Source: an uncultured Prevotellaceae bacterium
GTDB lineage: Bacteria; Bacteroidota; Bacteroidia; Bacteroidales; Bacteroidaceae
NCBI GenBank assembly: GCA_902767775.1
Contig: CACXIP010000004.1
Coordinates: forward strand, 1 to 64,000
Direction: 5' to 3'
DNA length: 64,000 nt
Translations under genes and position numbers: made by a program
In this document: piece after piece, positions 30,340-37,975 of the stretch
Position numbering within the stretch: position 1 is the stretch's first letter
Layout: the number at the start of each line of letters is the position of its first letter
Notes under the pieces: model-generated
Seen by the model: the letters and a program-made list of their open reading frames with translations, nothing else
Databases searched by the model: none
What the model was told of the DNA's origin: nothing

Positions 30340-31341
30340 TTAGTCTGACAAGTCTGACAAGTCTGACAAGTCCGACGAGTCCGACAGGTCCGACAGGTCC
30401 GACGGACCTTTTATTTTGGGGGGATTATGGGCTCTGACAAATCTTGTCTTTCCAAAATCATCGTCGTGGGTGGCGACATCTCGGTATCCCCCTTCGGTGA
30501 GCAGACGTGCCACATCCTCCGTATAGGCGGCATTGCATTCGAAGAAAAGCAAGCCATCAGGACTCAGATGGGTGGCAGCATAGTGTGCGATGGCATCATA
30601 GAAGCATAGCGGGTCGGTATCAGGGACAAAAAGAGCCTCGTGTGGCTCATGGCGCAGCACATTGGGGTGCATGTCGACCGCCTCGTGGCGGCAGATATAT
30701 GGAGGATTGCTGACAATGATGTCGTATGGGGGTGTGCCGGAGTTTCCGGATAATCCGGAGTTTCCGGGGAGAGCGGCAAGCTTTCCTGAGGCGGAAAGAA
30801 TATTACATTGCTCGGTGATGATGTGGGCACCGAGACTGTCGGCATTGCGCCGCGTCACCTCAAGGGCTTTGGGGGAGATGTCCCATGCTGTCACCTGAGC
30901 ACCCTCTATCTCCAAAGCAAGGGTGACAGCGATACAGCCGCTGCCACAGCCGATGTCGAGGATGCGGGGAGCTTTTCCACTCTCCTCCTTTGGCGGCAGC
31001 GGGGTAGATGCTGGGGCAGTGCTTTCCACTATCCACCGGCACAGCACCTCAGTCTCGGGACGTGGAATGAGCACACCCGGACTGACGTGAAATGTCCTTC
31101 CATAAAACTGCGCCTCGCCCAACACATATTGTATGGGTTCGGATGCCTGGAGGCGGGATATCATCTTGTCCAGCCGCTCCTGTTGCTCTTCATCCAATTG
31201 GCTGGTGCCGTAGCATAGCAAATCGGACATGCTGATGCCAAACCGTGTTTCCATCAGCATACGTATCAGTGCACGTGCCTCGCCCGCTTCATAGAGCGGA
31301 ACAAGTTGCTGCCATAGTTGCTGATAACTGAATCCTTCCAT
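30340..31341 (-). CDS. prmC: Peptide chain release factor N5-glutamine methyltransferase PrmC with repeat inserts
   Basis: This 333-residue enzyme methylates the GGQ glutamine of release factors. It shows motif I ILDIGCGSGCIAVTLA and the catalytic VSNPPYI. Two features are unusual. Between the SAM-binding part and NPPY is AALPGNSGLSGNSGTPPYD, encoded by a 9-bp CCGG repeat. The last 19 residues are SDLSDSSDLSDLSDLSD, encoded by the other 9-bp repeat that continues as the intergenic DNA. ATG 31341 is chosen because a promoter (31364-31394) lies just upstream; a longer frame to 31407 is not supported. Confidence 0.92.
   Translation of the reverse strand: MEGFSYQQLWQQLVPLYEAGEARALIRMLMETRFGISMSDLLCYGTSQLDEEQQERLDKMISRLQASEPIQYVLGEAQFYGRTFHVSPGVLIPRPETEVLCRWIVESTAPASTPLPPKEESGKAPRILDIGCGSGCIAVTLALEIEGAQVTAWDISPKALEVTRRNADSLGAHIITEQCNILSASGKLAALPGNSGLSGNSGTPPYDIIVSNPPYICRHEAVDMHPNVLRHEPHEALFVPDTDPLCFYDAIAHYAATHLSPDGLLFFECNAAYTEDVARLLTEGGYRDVATHDDDFGKTRFVRAHNPPKIKGPSDLSDLSDSSDLSDLSDLSD
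30342..30406 (+). repeat. 9-bp TCYGACRRG repeat forming the prmC C-terminus
   Basis: Seven units (three TCTGACAAG, then TCCGACGAG, TCCGACAGG, TCCGACAGG, TCCGACGGA). The reverse strand is read as prmC codons Leu-Ser-Asp, and the stop codon lies at the very end of the array. Confidence 0.88.
30737..30767 (+). repeat. 9-bp CCGG repeat inside prmC
   Basis: CCGG at 30737, 30746, 30755 and 30764, exactly 9 bp apart, in frame, encoding PGNSGLSGNSG on the minus strand. It belongs to the same family as the array after the 5S gene. Confidence 0.85.
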
Positions 31342-31363
31342 CTGATGATGACAATTGTATTGG

Positions 31364-31394
31364 CAAAGATAGTGAAAGCCGAATGCAATGCAAA
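31364..31394 (-). promoter_or_regulatory. prmC-recX-comF promoter
   Basis: On the minus strand TTTG (31391-31394) and TATCTTTG (31364-31371) are 19 bp apart, a full match to the consensus. The prmC start codon is about 22 bases downstream of the -7 box. Confidence 0.75.
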
Positions 31395-31528
31395 ACAAAA
31401 AAGACATTTTTTTGTTTTTGCATTGCTGAGCAGCATCCTATCTTCGACGTTAGTCAAAGCAGTGCGATTCAATTGAAAAGCAAAAGCAAAATCTTTGCTT
31501 TTTGCTCGCTTACTCGGATTTTTTATGC

Positions 31529-31536
31529 TATCTTTG
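31529..31536 (+). promoter_or_regulatory. ribD -7 promoter box (TATCTTTG)
   Basis: TATCTTTG just before the chosen ribD start (31549). A TTTG at 31501 is farther away than usual (24 bp). Confidence 0.55.
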
Positions 31537-31548
31537 CGTTTGCAAATC

Positions 31549-32511
31549 ATGAGTGACATGTATGAGATGACGGAGATGCAGCAAGCAGCCATCGATGAAC
31601 AATATATGCGGCGCTGCCTGCAACTCGCTGAATGCGGACTACTCACAACACGTCCCAACCCGATGGTGGGGGCGGTGATTGTGGCGCAAGGCCGCATCAT
31701 CGGCGAGGGATTTCATGTGCGCTGCGGTGAGGGACATGCCGAAGTGAATGCCTTCGCATCGGTGAGTGAGACCGATGAACCGCTGCTTCATGAAGCCACC
31801 ATATATGTCAGTTTGGAACCATGTGCCCATTATGGGAAGACACCACCCTGTGCCGACCTGATTGTCAGCAAGGGCGTAAGAAGGGTTGTCGTGGGATGTG
31901 TAGACCCCTTTGCCCGTGTACAGGGCAAGGGCATACAACGTATCCGTGAGGCAGGCATTGAGGTGAAAGTGGGGGTGCTTGAGGAAGAGTGCCGGTGGCT
32001 CAACCGACGCTTCTTCACCTTCCATCAGCACCACAGGCCCTATATCACCCTGAAATGGGCACAGACAGCAGACGGATTTCTGGATGACCATTTCCATTCT
32101 ACAGCCATCTCGACTCCCTATACCAAAATGTTGGTACATCAGTTGAGGGCGGAGCACGACGCCATTCTCGTGGGAAAGGTCACGGAAGAGCGTGAGCATC
32201 CTCAGCTCAATGTGCGTCATTGGAGCGGTCCCGACCCCGTGAAGATGGTGCTCTCCTCCGACCATGGCATAGACAAGGTCTTTGAGGAATGTCAAGACAA
32301 ACAACTGCTGTCGCTGCTTGTGGAGGGAGGTCGTGCTACCCTGCAGTCATTCATCAGTGCCGGTCTGTGGGATGAAATCAGGGTGGAGACAGGTACTGCC
32401 GTCGTGGGAGATGGCACACCGGCTCCATCTGTTCCTGCGACAGCCGTTCTGCGACAGCATGAGATGGCTGACGGCAATGTAATCACACACTATAATAAAG
32501 CATCAACCTAA
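31549..32511 (+). CDS. ribD: Bifunctional riboflavin deaminase/reductase RibD
   Basis: This 320-residue enzyme performs the second and third steps of riboflavin synthesis. The N-terminal cytidine-deaminase-like domain has the zinc site HAEVNA with PCAHYGKTPPCAD. The C-terminal reductase domain (YITLKWAQTADGFLDD, then LLVEGGRATLQSFI) is present but shorter than usual, and the DGRI-like substrate loop is reduced. Several Met codons lie close together (31549, 31558, 31567, 31576); because the promoter box ends at 31536 the transcript would have almost no leader if 31549 is used, so a later Met is possible. Confidence 0.92.
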   Translation: MSDMYEMTEMQQAAIDEQYMRRCLQLAECGLLTTRPNPMVGAVIVAQGRIIGEGFHVRCGEGHAEVNAFASVSETDEPLLHEATIYVSLEPCAHYGKTPPCADLIVSKGVRRVVVGCVDPFARVQGKGIQRIREAGIEVKVGVLEEECRWLNRRFFTFHQHHRPYITLKWAQTADGFLDDHFHSTAISTPYTKMLVHQLRAEHDAILVGKVTEEREHPQLNVRHWSGPDPVKMVLSSDHGIDKVFEECQDKQLLSLLVEGGRATLQSFISAGLWDEIRVETGTAVVGDGTPAPSVPATAVLRQHEMADGNVITHYNKAST

Positions 32512-32517
32512 AAAACA

Positions 32518-33360
32518 ATGAGAATAATCAAGAACCAATCCTTTGGCGGTGAGCGCCCTCTCTTTGAGTCGCATGAGCTGCGCCTCGAAAATGTCACCAT
32601 CACCGAGGGAGAGTCGGGCATCAAGGAATGCAGCGACATCGAATGTGACCACTGTCATTTTGAGGGGAAATATCCACTTTGGCATGTGGACAGGAGTCGG
32701 ATTACCAATTGCTATTTCGCACCAGGCTCAAGGTCAGCCATCTGGTATTCCAATGACATGGAGATGGCCGACTGCGTGATTGACGGACCGAAATTTTTCC
32801 GTGAGATGCGCAACCTCAAGTTGCGTAACGTCACCATCAACGATGCTGATGAGACGTTTTGGAACATCGACGGACTGGATATCGACAACGTGGTGCTGCA
32901 TGAGGGCACCTATCCGTTTATGGGCAGCCGAAACATCGTGGTCAACAACCTGAGGAGCGACAGCAAATATGTATTCCAATATGTGCGCAACGTGGTGATA
33001 CACAATGCCCACATCGTCACCAAGGACTCATTCTGGGAGGTGGAGAATGTCACCGTATACGACTCCTATCTTGATGGTGAATATCTGGGATGGCATTCAA
33101 AAAACCTCAGGCTCGTCAATTGCCACATCGGGGGTGAGCAGCCTCTGTGCTACGCCCAAGACCTGGTGCTTGAGAACTGCACCTTCGACCCCGAATGTGA
33201 CCGCGCCTTTGAGTATTCTACCCTGAAGGCCGACATACGAGGCACCATCAAGAGTGTGAAGAATCCTGCCAGCGGCATTATCGTTGCCGACGGATATGGG
33301 GAAATCATCCTTGATGAGAACATCAAACAACCCGCCAACTGCCAAATACTGACCAGATGA
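32518..33360 (+). CDS. DUF3737 family right-handed beta-helix protein
   Basis: This 280-residue protein begins MRIIKNQSFGGERPLFESHE and consists of repeated short strands (for example ITNCYFAPGSRSAIWYS, LKLRNVTINDADETFWNIDG), which is the pattern of a right-handed beta helix. It matches the family known as DUF3737. No signal peptide. It starts 6 bp after ribD and its stop overlaps the ATGA start of the next gene, so ribD-DUF3737-patB read as one operon. DUF3737 is often a neighbour of PatB-type genes; its function is not known. Confidence 0.85.
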   Translation: MRIIKNQSFGGERPLFESHELRLENVTITEGESGIKECSDIECDHCHFEGKYPLWHVDRSRITNCYFAPGSRSAIWYSNDMEMADCVIDGPKFFREMRNLKLRNVTINDADETFWNIDGLDIDNVVLHEGTYPFMGSRNIVVNNLRSDSKYVFQYVRNVVIHNAHIVTKDSFWEVENVTVYDSYLDGEYLGWHSKNLRLVNCHIGGEQPLCYAQDLVLENCTFDPECDRAFEYSTLKADIRGTIKSVKNPASGIIVADGYGEIILDENIKQPANCQILTR

Positions 33361-34526
33361 TGAGACAACACGATTTTGACACACCCGTTGAGCGCCGCAA
33401 CACCAACTGTGTGAAATGGGACTGTGAGGAGGCGCAAGGTGCCATTCCCATGTGGGTGGCAGACATGGACTTCCGCGTTGCACAGCCCATCATCGATGCC
33501 CTCATGAGACGAGTGGAGCATGGCGTGTTTGGATACACACAGGTGCCGCAAGCCTATTATGACGCCGTCGTCAGGTGGTTTGAGACCAGACACAGATGGC
33601 ATATCGACAGCGAGTGGATGATTTACACCACCGGCGTGGTGCCGGCACTCTCTGCCGTCATCAAAGCCCTTACTCTGCCGGGAGACAAGGTGCTCATCCA
33701 GACCCCTGTCTACAACTGTTTCTTCTCCTCAGTGCGCAACAACGGATGTCAGGTGGAGGAGAATCCGCTCATCTATGAGGACGGCACCTACCACATCGAC
33801 TTCAATGACCTGGAGTGCAAGGCAGCCGACTCAAAGACACGGTTGCTTGTGCTCTGCAACCCACACAACCCAGCCGGGAGGGTGTGGACATCGGAGGAAT
33901 TGCAGCGCGTCAATGACATCTGCCAGAGAAACGGCGTGAAGGTTGTGTCAGATGAAATCCACTGTGAACTGGTCATGCCGGGCTACAGATTCACACCTTT
34001 CGCCTCTGTATCGCAGGAATGCCTCGACAACTCGATAACACTCAACTCCCCCTCCAAGTCGTTCAATATTGCCGGCCTGCAGACAGCCAACATCATCTGC
34101 AACGACAGCAGGGTGCGTGAGCGCATCGACCGCGCCATCAACATCAATGAGATATGCGACATCAACCCGTTTGGAGTGGAGGCGCTGATGGCGGCATACA
34201 ATGAGAGCGGGTGGTGGATTGACCAGTTGTGCGCCTATCTCAAGGACAATTACGAAGCACTGAAGACATACATGGCCGACCATTTGCCCGAGGTGCGGGT
34301 CACCACGCTTGAGGGCACCTATCTCGTATGGTTGGATATACGTTCGTTGGGCATCACCAGTGATGAGGCCACCGAACAGTTGCTCAAGGAGGGGAAGGTG
34401 CTGGTCAACAGCGGCACCATGTATGGTGAGCGGGCAGGTGAAGGCTTTATCCGCGTCAACATCGCTTGTCCGCGCCAGCAGCTGATGCTTGCCCTTGAAA
34501 GCATGTGCAAAGTACTCAGCCAATAA
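33357..34526 (+). CDS. patB: MalY/PatB-type cystathionine beta-lyase/aminotransferase
   Basis: This 389-residue PLP enzyme of the class I/II aminotransferase fold fits the MalY/PatB subgroup of C-S lyases. Marks are WDCEEAQGAIPMWVADMDF, GVVPALSAVIKALT, NPHNPAGRVWT, and the PLP-lysine segment ITLNSPSKSFNIAGLQ. These enzymes cleave cystathionine or cysteine conjugates, giving homocysteine or thiols, pyruvate and ammonia. Its ATG overlaps the stop of the DUF3737 gene. A Cys-Ser distinction or substrate cannot be read from sequence. Confidence 0.9.
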   Translation: MMRQHDFDTPVERRNTNCVKWDCEEAQGAIPMWVADMDFRVAQPIIDALMRRVEHGVFGYTQVPQAYYDAVVRWFETRHRWHIDSEWMIYTTGVVPALSAVIKALTLPGDKVLIQTPVYNCFFSSVRNNGCQVEENPLIYEDGTYHIDFNDLECKAADSKTRLLVLCNPHNPAGRVWTSEELQRVNDICQRNGVKVVSDEIHCELVMPGYRFTPFASVSQECLDNSITLNSPSKSFNIAGLQTANIICNDSRVRERIDRAININEICDINPFGVEALMAAYNESGWWIDQLCAYLKDNYEALKTYMADHLPEVRVTTLEGTYLVWLDIRSLGITSDEATEQLLKEGKVLVNSGTMYGERAGEGFIRVNIACPRQQLMLALESMCKVLSQ

Positions 34527-34558
34527 TTTTTAATCTTTAATTTTTAATCTTTAATCTT
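34525..34558 (+). repeat. 7-bp tandem repeat, TTTAATC family
   Basis: TTTTTAATC, then TTTAATT, TTTAATC, TTTAATC: heptads fill the gap between patB and the next gene. Similar to the array before priA at 15049-15090. Confidence 0.75.
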
Positions 34559-34574
34559 TTTCTATCTTCCAGGC

Positions 34575-35096
34575 ATGGCTCTTATCAAATCCGTGAAAGG
34601 TCTGACACCAAAATGGGGAAAAGACTGCTATTTCAGTGAGAACGCCACCATTGTGGGCGAAGTGGAGATGGGCGACGAATGCTCCATCTGGTTTAATGCC
34701 GTCGTACGTGGCGACGTGGCTTACATCCGCATGGGAAACCGTGTGAACGTGCAGGATGGGGCATGCGTGCATGTCACCTATGAGGTAGGGCCCACCATCA
34801 TTGAGGACGACGTCTCCATAGGCCACAACGCCACTGTGCATGCCTGCACCATCCGCAGGGGAGCACTCATTGGTATGGGCGCCACCGTGCTTGACAACGC
34901 TGAGGTGGGCGAGGGTGCCATTGTGGCAGCCGGTGCCTTGGTGTTGCAAGGCACGAAGATTGGTGAGCATGAGATATGGGGCGGTGTGCCGGCAAAATTT
35001 ATCAAAAAGACAAAACCCGATCAGGCAGAGAGTTTTGCGGCTCACTATGTGGGATACTCCAAATGGTATTTGGAGGAGGATGGAAAAGGTCTATGA
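34575..35096 (+). CDS. Gamma-class carbonic anhydrase family protein
   Basis: This 173-residue left-handed beta-helix (hexapeptide repeat) protein matches the gamma-CA/YrdA family. The three metal-binding histidines expected are found: CVHVTYE, IGHNATVHAC. Further marks are CSIWFNAVVRGDV and GGVPAKFIKKT. Members hydrate CO2 or serve as scaffold proteins. No signal peptide. Its last 6 bp overlap the stop end of waaA on the other strand. It is transcribed separately from patB by sequence context, though no promoter was found. Confidence 0.9.
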   Translation: MALIKSVKGLTPKWGKDCYFSENATIVGEVEMGDECSIWFNAVVRGDVAYIRMGNRVNVQDGACVHVTYEVGPTIIEDDVSIGHNATVHACTIRRGALIGMGATVLDNAEVGEGAIVAAGALVLQGTKIGEHEIWGGVPAKFIKKTKPDQAESFAAHYVGYSKWYLEEDGKGL

Positions 35097-36308
35097 CCGA
35101 ATAGCGCTTAGTACCTTGGCGGTGGCACCCGCCTGTCCTTTGACGAAAGTGCCGGCAGTCTGGCTTGACTGACGAAGGAAATCGGCATCTGTGTCGAAAC
35201 GCGACATCAGTTCCTCAAACATCTCGTAGTCGTCAATCTCAAAACCGCCTCCGCACTCAAGGAGACCCTGTGCTTCTTGGAAACGCTTGTTGTTGGGACC
35301 GAAGATGACAGGCATGTCCCATACCGCGGCTTCCAGCACATTATGTATACCCACGCCGAAGCCACCGCCTACGTATGCCACCTGTCCATATTGATAGATA
35401 CTTGACAGCAAACCAAAGCAGTTGATAATCAGGCACCGTGCCTCGGAAGCTTCCTCGGGCGTGGTGTCGGTGTAGTGAACTGTGGGCATGTTGAGCAATG
35501 CGTGGATTTGTCGGAGATGGTCGTTGCCAATCACATGGGGAGCGATGATGAGACGCCAGTCGGGATGATTGTTGAAGAAGCGGATAAACACTTCCTCGTC
35601 GGGAGGCCAACTCGAACCAGCCACAAACACCTTGTGCCCTTTGCTGAATGCCTCTGCGATAGGCAATTGGCGAGCGGCTGCCTTGATTTGCAGCACCCGG
35701 TCGAAACGGGTGTCGCCCACCACGGTAGCATTGTGCAGCCCTAAGTCCTCAAGCAGACGACGGCTCTCCTCGTTCTGCACGAAGAAATGGGTGATGCAGC
35801 GCAGCACATGGGCGTATTCATGGCCATACCAACGGAAAAACACCTGACTGGGTCTGAAAATGCTCGACACACTATAGACCGGCACACCACGGTGGCGGAG
35901 AATATGAAGGTAGTTGTACCAAAACTCATACTTGATGAAAAAAGCCTTCACAGGACGCACCAGACGGAGGAAACGGATGGCATTGACCGGTGTGTCGAGT
36001 GGAAGATAGCAGATGATGTCGGCACCTTCGTAATTCTTGCGCACCTCATAGCCTGAGGGGGAGAAAAAGGTGAGCAGAATCTTGTATTCCGGGTTGGTTT
36101 TGCGAAAAGCCTCTATCAGCGGACGACCCTGTTCAAACTCCCCCAACGAGGCAGCATGAAACCAGATGTATTCTGCTCCAGGGATAACCGATTTGCGCAA
36201 CACATCGAAAGCGGCGCGCTCTCCACGCCACATCTTGCGCACCTTCTCGTCGAAAAGACTGTAGATGGCGACGCCTGCCAGATAGAGATATATCAGGATG
36301 TTGTACAA
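35091..36308 (-). CDS. waaA: 3-deoxy-D-manno-octulosonic acid (Kdo) transferase
   Basis: This 405-residue GT30-family enzyme adds Kdo to lipid A. It has an N-terminal membrane anchor (YNILIYLYLAGVAIYSLF), the acceptor-side motif WFHAASLGEFEQGRPL, KYEFWYNY, and the nucleotide-sugar part with AGSSWPPDEEV and AYVGGGFGVGIHNVLEAAVW. Length is usual. It follows gltX by 42 bp on the minus strand and so is probably co-transcribed, and it converges on the carbonic anhydrase gene. Confidence 0.95.
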   Translation of the reverse strand: MYNILIYLYLAGVAIYSLFDEKVRKMWRGERAAFDVLRKSVIPGAEYIWFHAASLGEFEQGRPLIEAFRKTNPEYKILLTFFSPSGYEVRKNYEGADIICYLPLDTPVNAIRFLRLVRPVKAFFIKYEFWYNYLHILRHRGVPVYSVSSIFRPSQVFFRWYGHEYAHVLRCITHFFVQNEESRRLLEDLGLHNATVVGDTRFDRVLQIKAAARQLPIAEAFSKGHKVFVAGSSWPPDEEVFIRFFNNHPDWRLIIAPHVIGNDHLRQIHALLNMPTVHYTDTTPEEASEARCLIINCFGLLSSIYQYGQVAYVGGGFGVGIHNVLEAAVWDMPVIFGPNNKRFQEAQGLLECGGGFEIDDYEMFEELMSRFDTDADFLRQSSQTAGTFVKGQAGATAKVLSAIRS

Positions 36309-36350
36309 TGCCTTCCCTGTTTTCTGAGTTGGGGGATGCAGCCTATCGGA

Positions 36351-37868
36351 TTAACCGAGCACTTTAATAGCTCGGCGGAGGCGGCGGACTGTCTCCTCGC
36401 GGCCGAGGAATGCAGAGATGTCGAACATACCAGGTCCCTTGCCAATGCCTACCAGTGCCAAGCGGAACGCATTCATCACATCACCCAACTTGTAACCCTT
36501 GGTTTCAATCCACGCCCGAACCACACGCTCCTGGTTCTCCAGAGAGAAGTCGTCGAGTGACTCAAGCAAGGAAGCCAACTCTTCCATCACCTGGGCAGAG
36601 TCCTCTTTCCAGCGCTTGCGCACCGTCTTCTCATCGTAGCTGGTGGGGGCGACAAAGAAGAACGAGCACAGCGGCCACAGTTCCTTCACGAAGTTGACGC
36701 GGTCTTTCATCATCGCCACCACCTGGATGATGCGCGACATGGGCTCCTCCACGCCATTGCCAGCAACTATGGGTGCAAACAGTTTGGCCACCTCCTCGTC
36801 GCTCTTGTTGAGCATGTACTCATGGTTGAACCAGATGCATTTCTGATAGTCGAAGCGGGCGCCCGACTTGGAGCATTTCGACAGGTCGAACAGTCCCACC
36901 AGTTTGTCCAAAGAATACACTTCCTGCTCAGTGCCGGGATTCCATCCAAGCAGCGCGAGGAAGTTGATGATGGCCTCAGGGAAATATCCGTCCTCTCGGT
37001 ATCCGCTTGATATGTCGCCGGTCTTCGGGTCGTGCCATTCCAATGGGAACACGGGGAAGCCGAGACGGTCGCCATCGCGTTTCGACAGTTTTCCCTTGCC
37101 CTCGGGTTTGAGCAGCAGGGGCAGGTGTGCAAAGCGTGGCATTGTGCTCTCCCATCCCAGTGCGCGGTAGAGCAACACATGAAGGGGTGAACTGGGAAGC
37201 CATTCCTCACCTCGGATGACATGGGTGATTTCCATCAGATGGTCGTCGACAATATTGGCGAGATGGTAAGTAGGCAGTTCATCGGCGCTTTTGTATATCA
37301 CCTTGTCATCAACCACATCGCTCATGATGCGTACATCACCTCGGATGATGTCGTCGATATGGACAGCCTCGCCTGGGGTGACCTTGAAGCGCACCACATA
37401 CTGGGTGCCGTCGTCGATGAGCGCATCGACTTCCTCACGGGACATGGTGAGTGAATTGCGCATCATGCCTCGGGTGCGGGCATCGTATTGGAAATTGGGT
37501 ATCTCCGCGCGCTTTGCTTCCAACTCCTCAGGGGTGTCGAATGCGATGTAGGCCTTGCCGTCCTCAAGCAGTTGGTCGACGTAGCGGCGGTAGATTTTGC
37601 GGCGCTCGCTCTGGCGGTAGGGGCCATAGTTGCCACCGATTGACACTCCCTCGTCGAACTTGATGCCGAGCCACATGAAAGACTCAAGGATATATTCCTC
37701 GGCTCCCGGAACGAGACGGGTGGAGTCGGTGTCCTCGATGCGGAGCACCAGGCTGCCTCCGTGTTGCTTGGCAAAAAGATAATTGTACAAGGCTGTGCGC
37801 ACACCGCCGATATGTAATGGTCCTGTAGGACTGGGTGCAAAACGCACCCTCACTTTTCTCTCATTCAT
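36351..37868 (-). CDS. gltX: Glutamate-tRNA ligase
   Basis: This 505-residue class I aminoacyl-tRNA synthetase attaches glutamate to tRNA-Glu. The HIGH-like motif is in [20 protein letters not shown] and the KMSKS-like motif is KLSKRDGD. The body has [24 protein letters not shown] and [15 protein letters not shown]. Full length. Its promoter (37891-37898, minus strand) is 25 bp upstream of the start, in a short divergent region shared with the gene at 37976. Confidence 0.97.
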   Translation of the reverse strand: MNERKVRVRFAPSPTGPLHIGGVRTALYNYLFAKQHGGSLVLRIEDTDSTRLVPGAEEYILESFMWLGIKFDEGVSIGGNYGPYRQSERRKIYRRYVDQLLEDGKAYIAFDTPEELEAKRAEIPNFQYDARTRGMMRNSLTMSREEVDALIDDGTQYVVRFKVTPGEAVHIDDIIRGDVRIMSDVVDDKVIYKSADELPTYHLANIVDDHLMEITHVIRGEEWLPSSPLHVLLYRALGWESTMPRFAHLPLLLKPEGKGKLSKRDGDRLGFPVFPLEWHDPKTGDISSGYREDGYFPEAIINFLALLGWNPGTEQEVYSLDKLVGLFDLSKCSKSGARFDYQKCIWFNHEYMLNKSDEEVAKLFAPIVAGNGVEEPMSRIIQVVAMMKDRVNFVKELWPLCSFFFVAPTSYDEKTVRKRWKEDSAQVMEELASLLESLDDFSLENQERVVRAWIETKGYKLGDVMNAFRLALVGIGKGPGMFDISAFLGREETVRRLRRAIKVLG

Positions 37869-37890
37869 GACTGTTGAACTTATTTTCGTG

Positions 37891-37898
37891 CAAAATTA
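37891..37898 (-). promoter_or_regulatory. gltX -7 promoter box
   Basis: CAAAATTA is TAATTTTG on the minus strand, a TAnnTTTG match just upstream of the gltX start. Confidence 0.6.
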
Positions 37899-37940
37899 GT
37901 GCTTTTTTTCCGTAAAAGAAGAAATATCAGATTTTTTTCG

Positions 37941-37948
37941 TATTTTCG
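37941..37948 (+). promoter_or_regulatory. -7-like box (TATTTTCG) before the 7TM-HD gene
   Basis: TATTTTCG differs from the consensus in one base and lies 28 bp before the start codon at 37976. Confidence 0.45.
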
Positions 37949-37975
37949 CCACATCAAACGCCAAAGAACAGCAAA

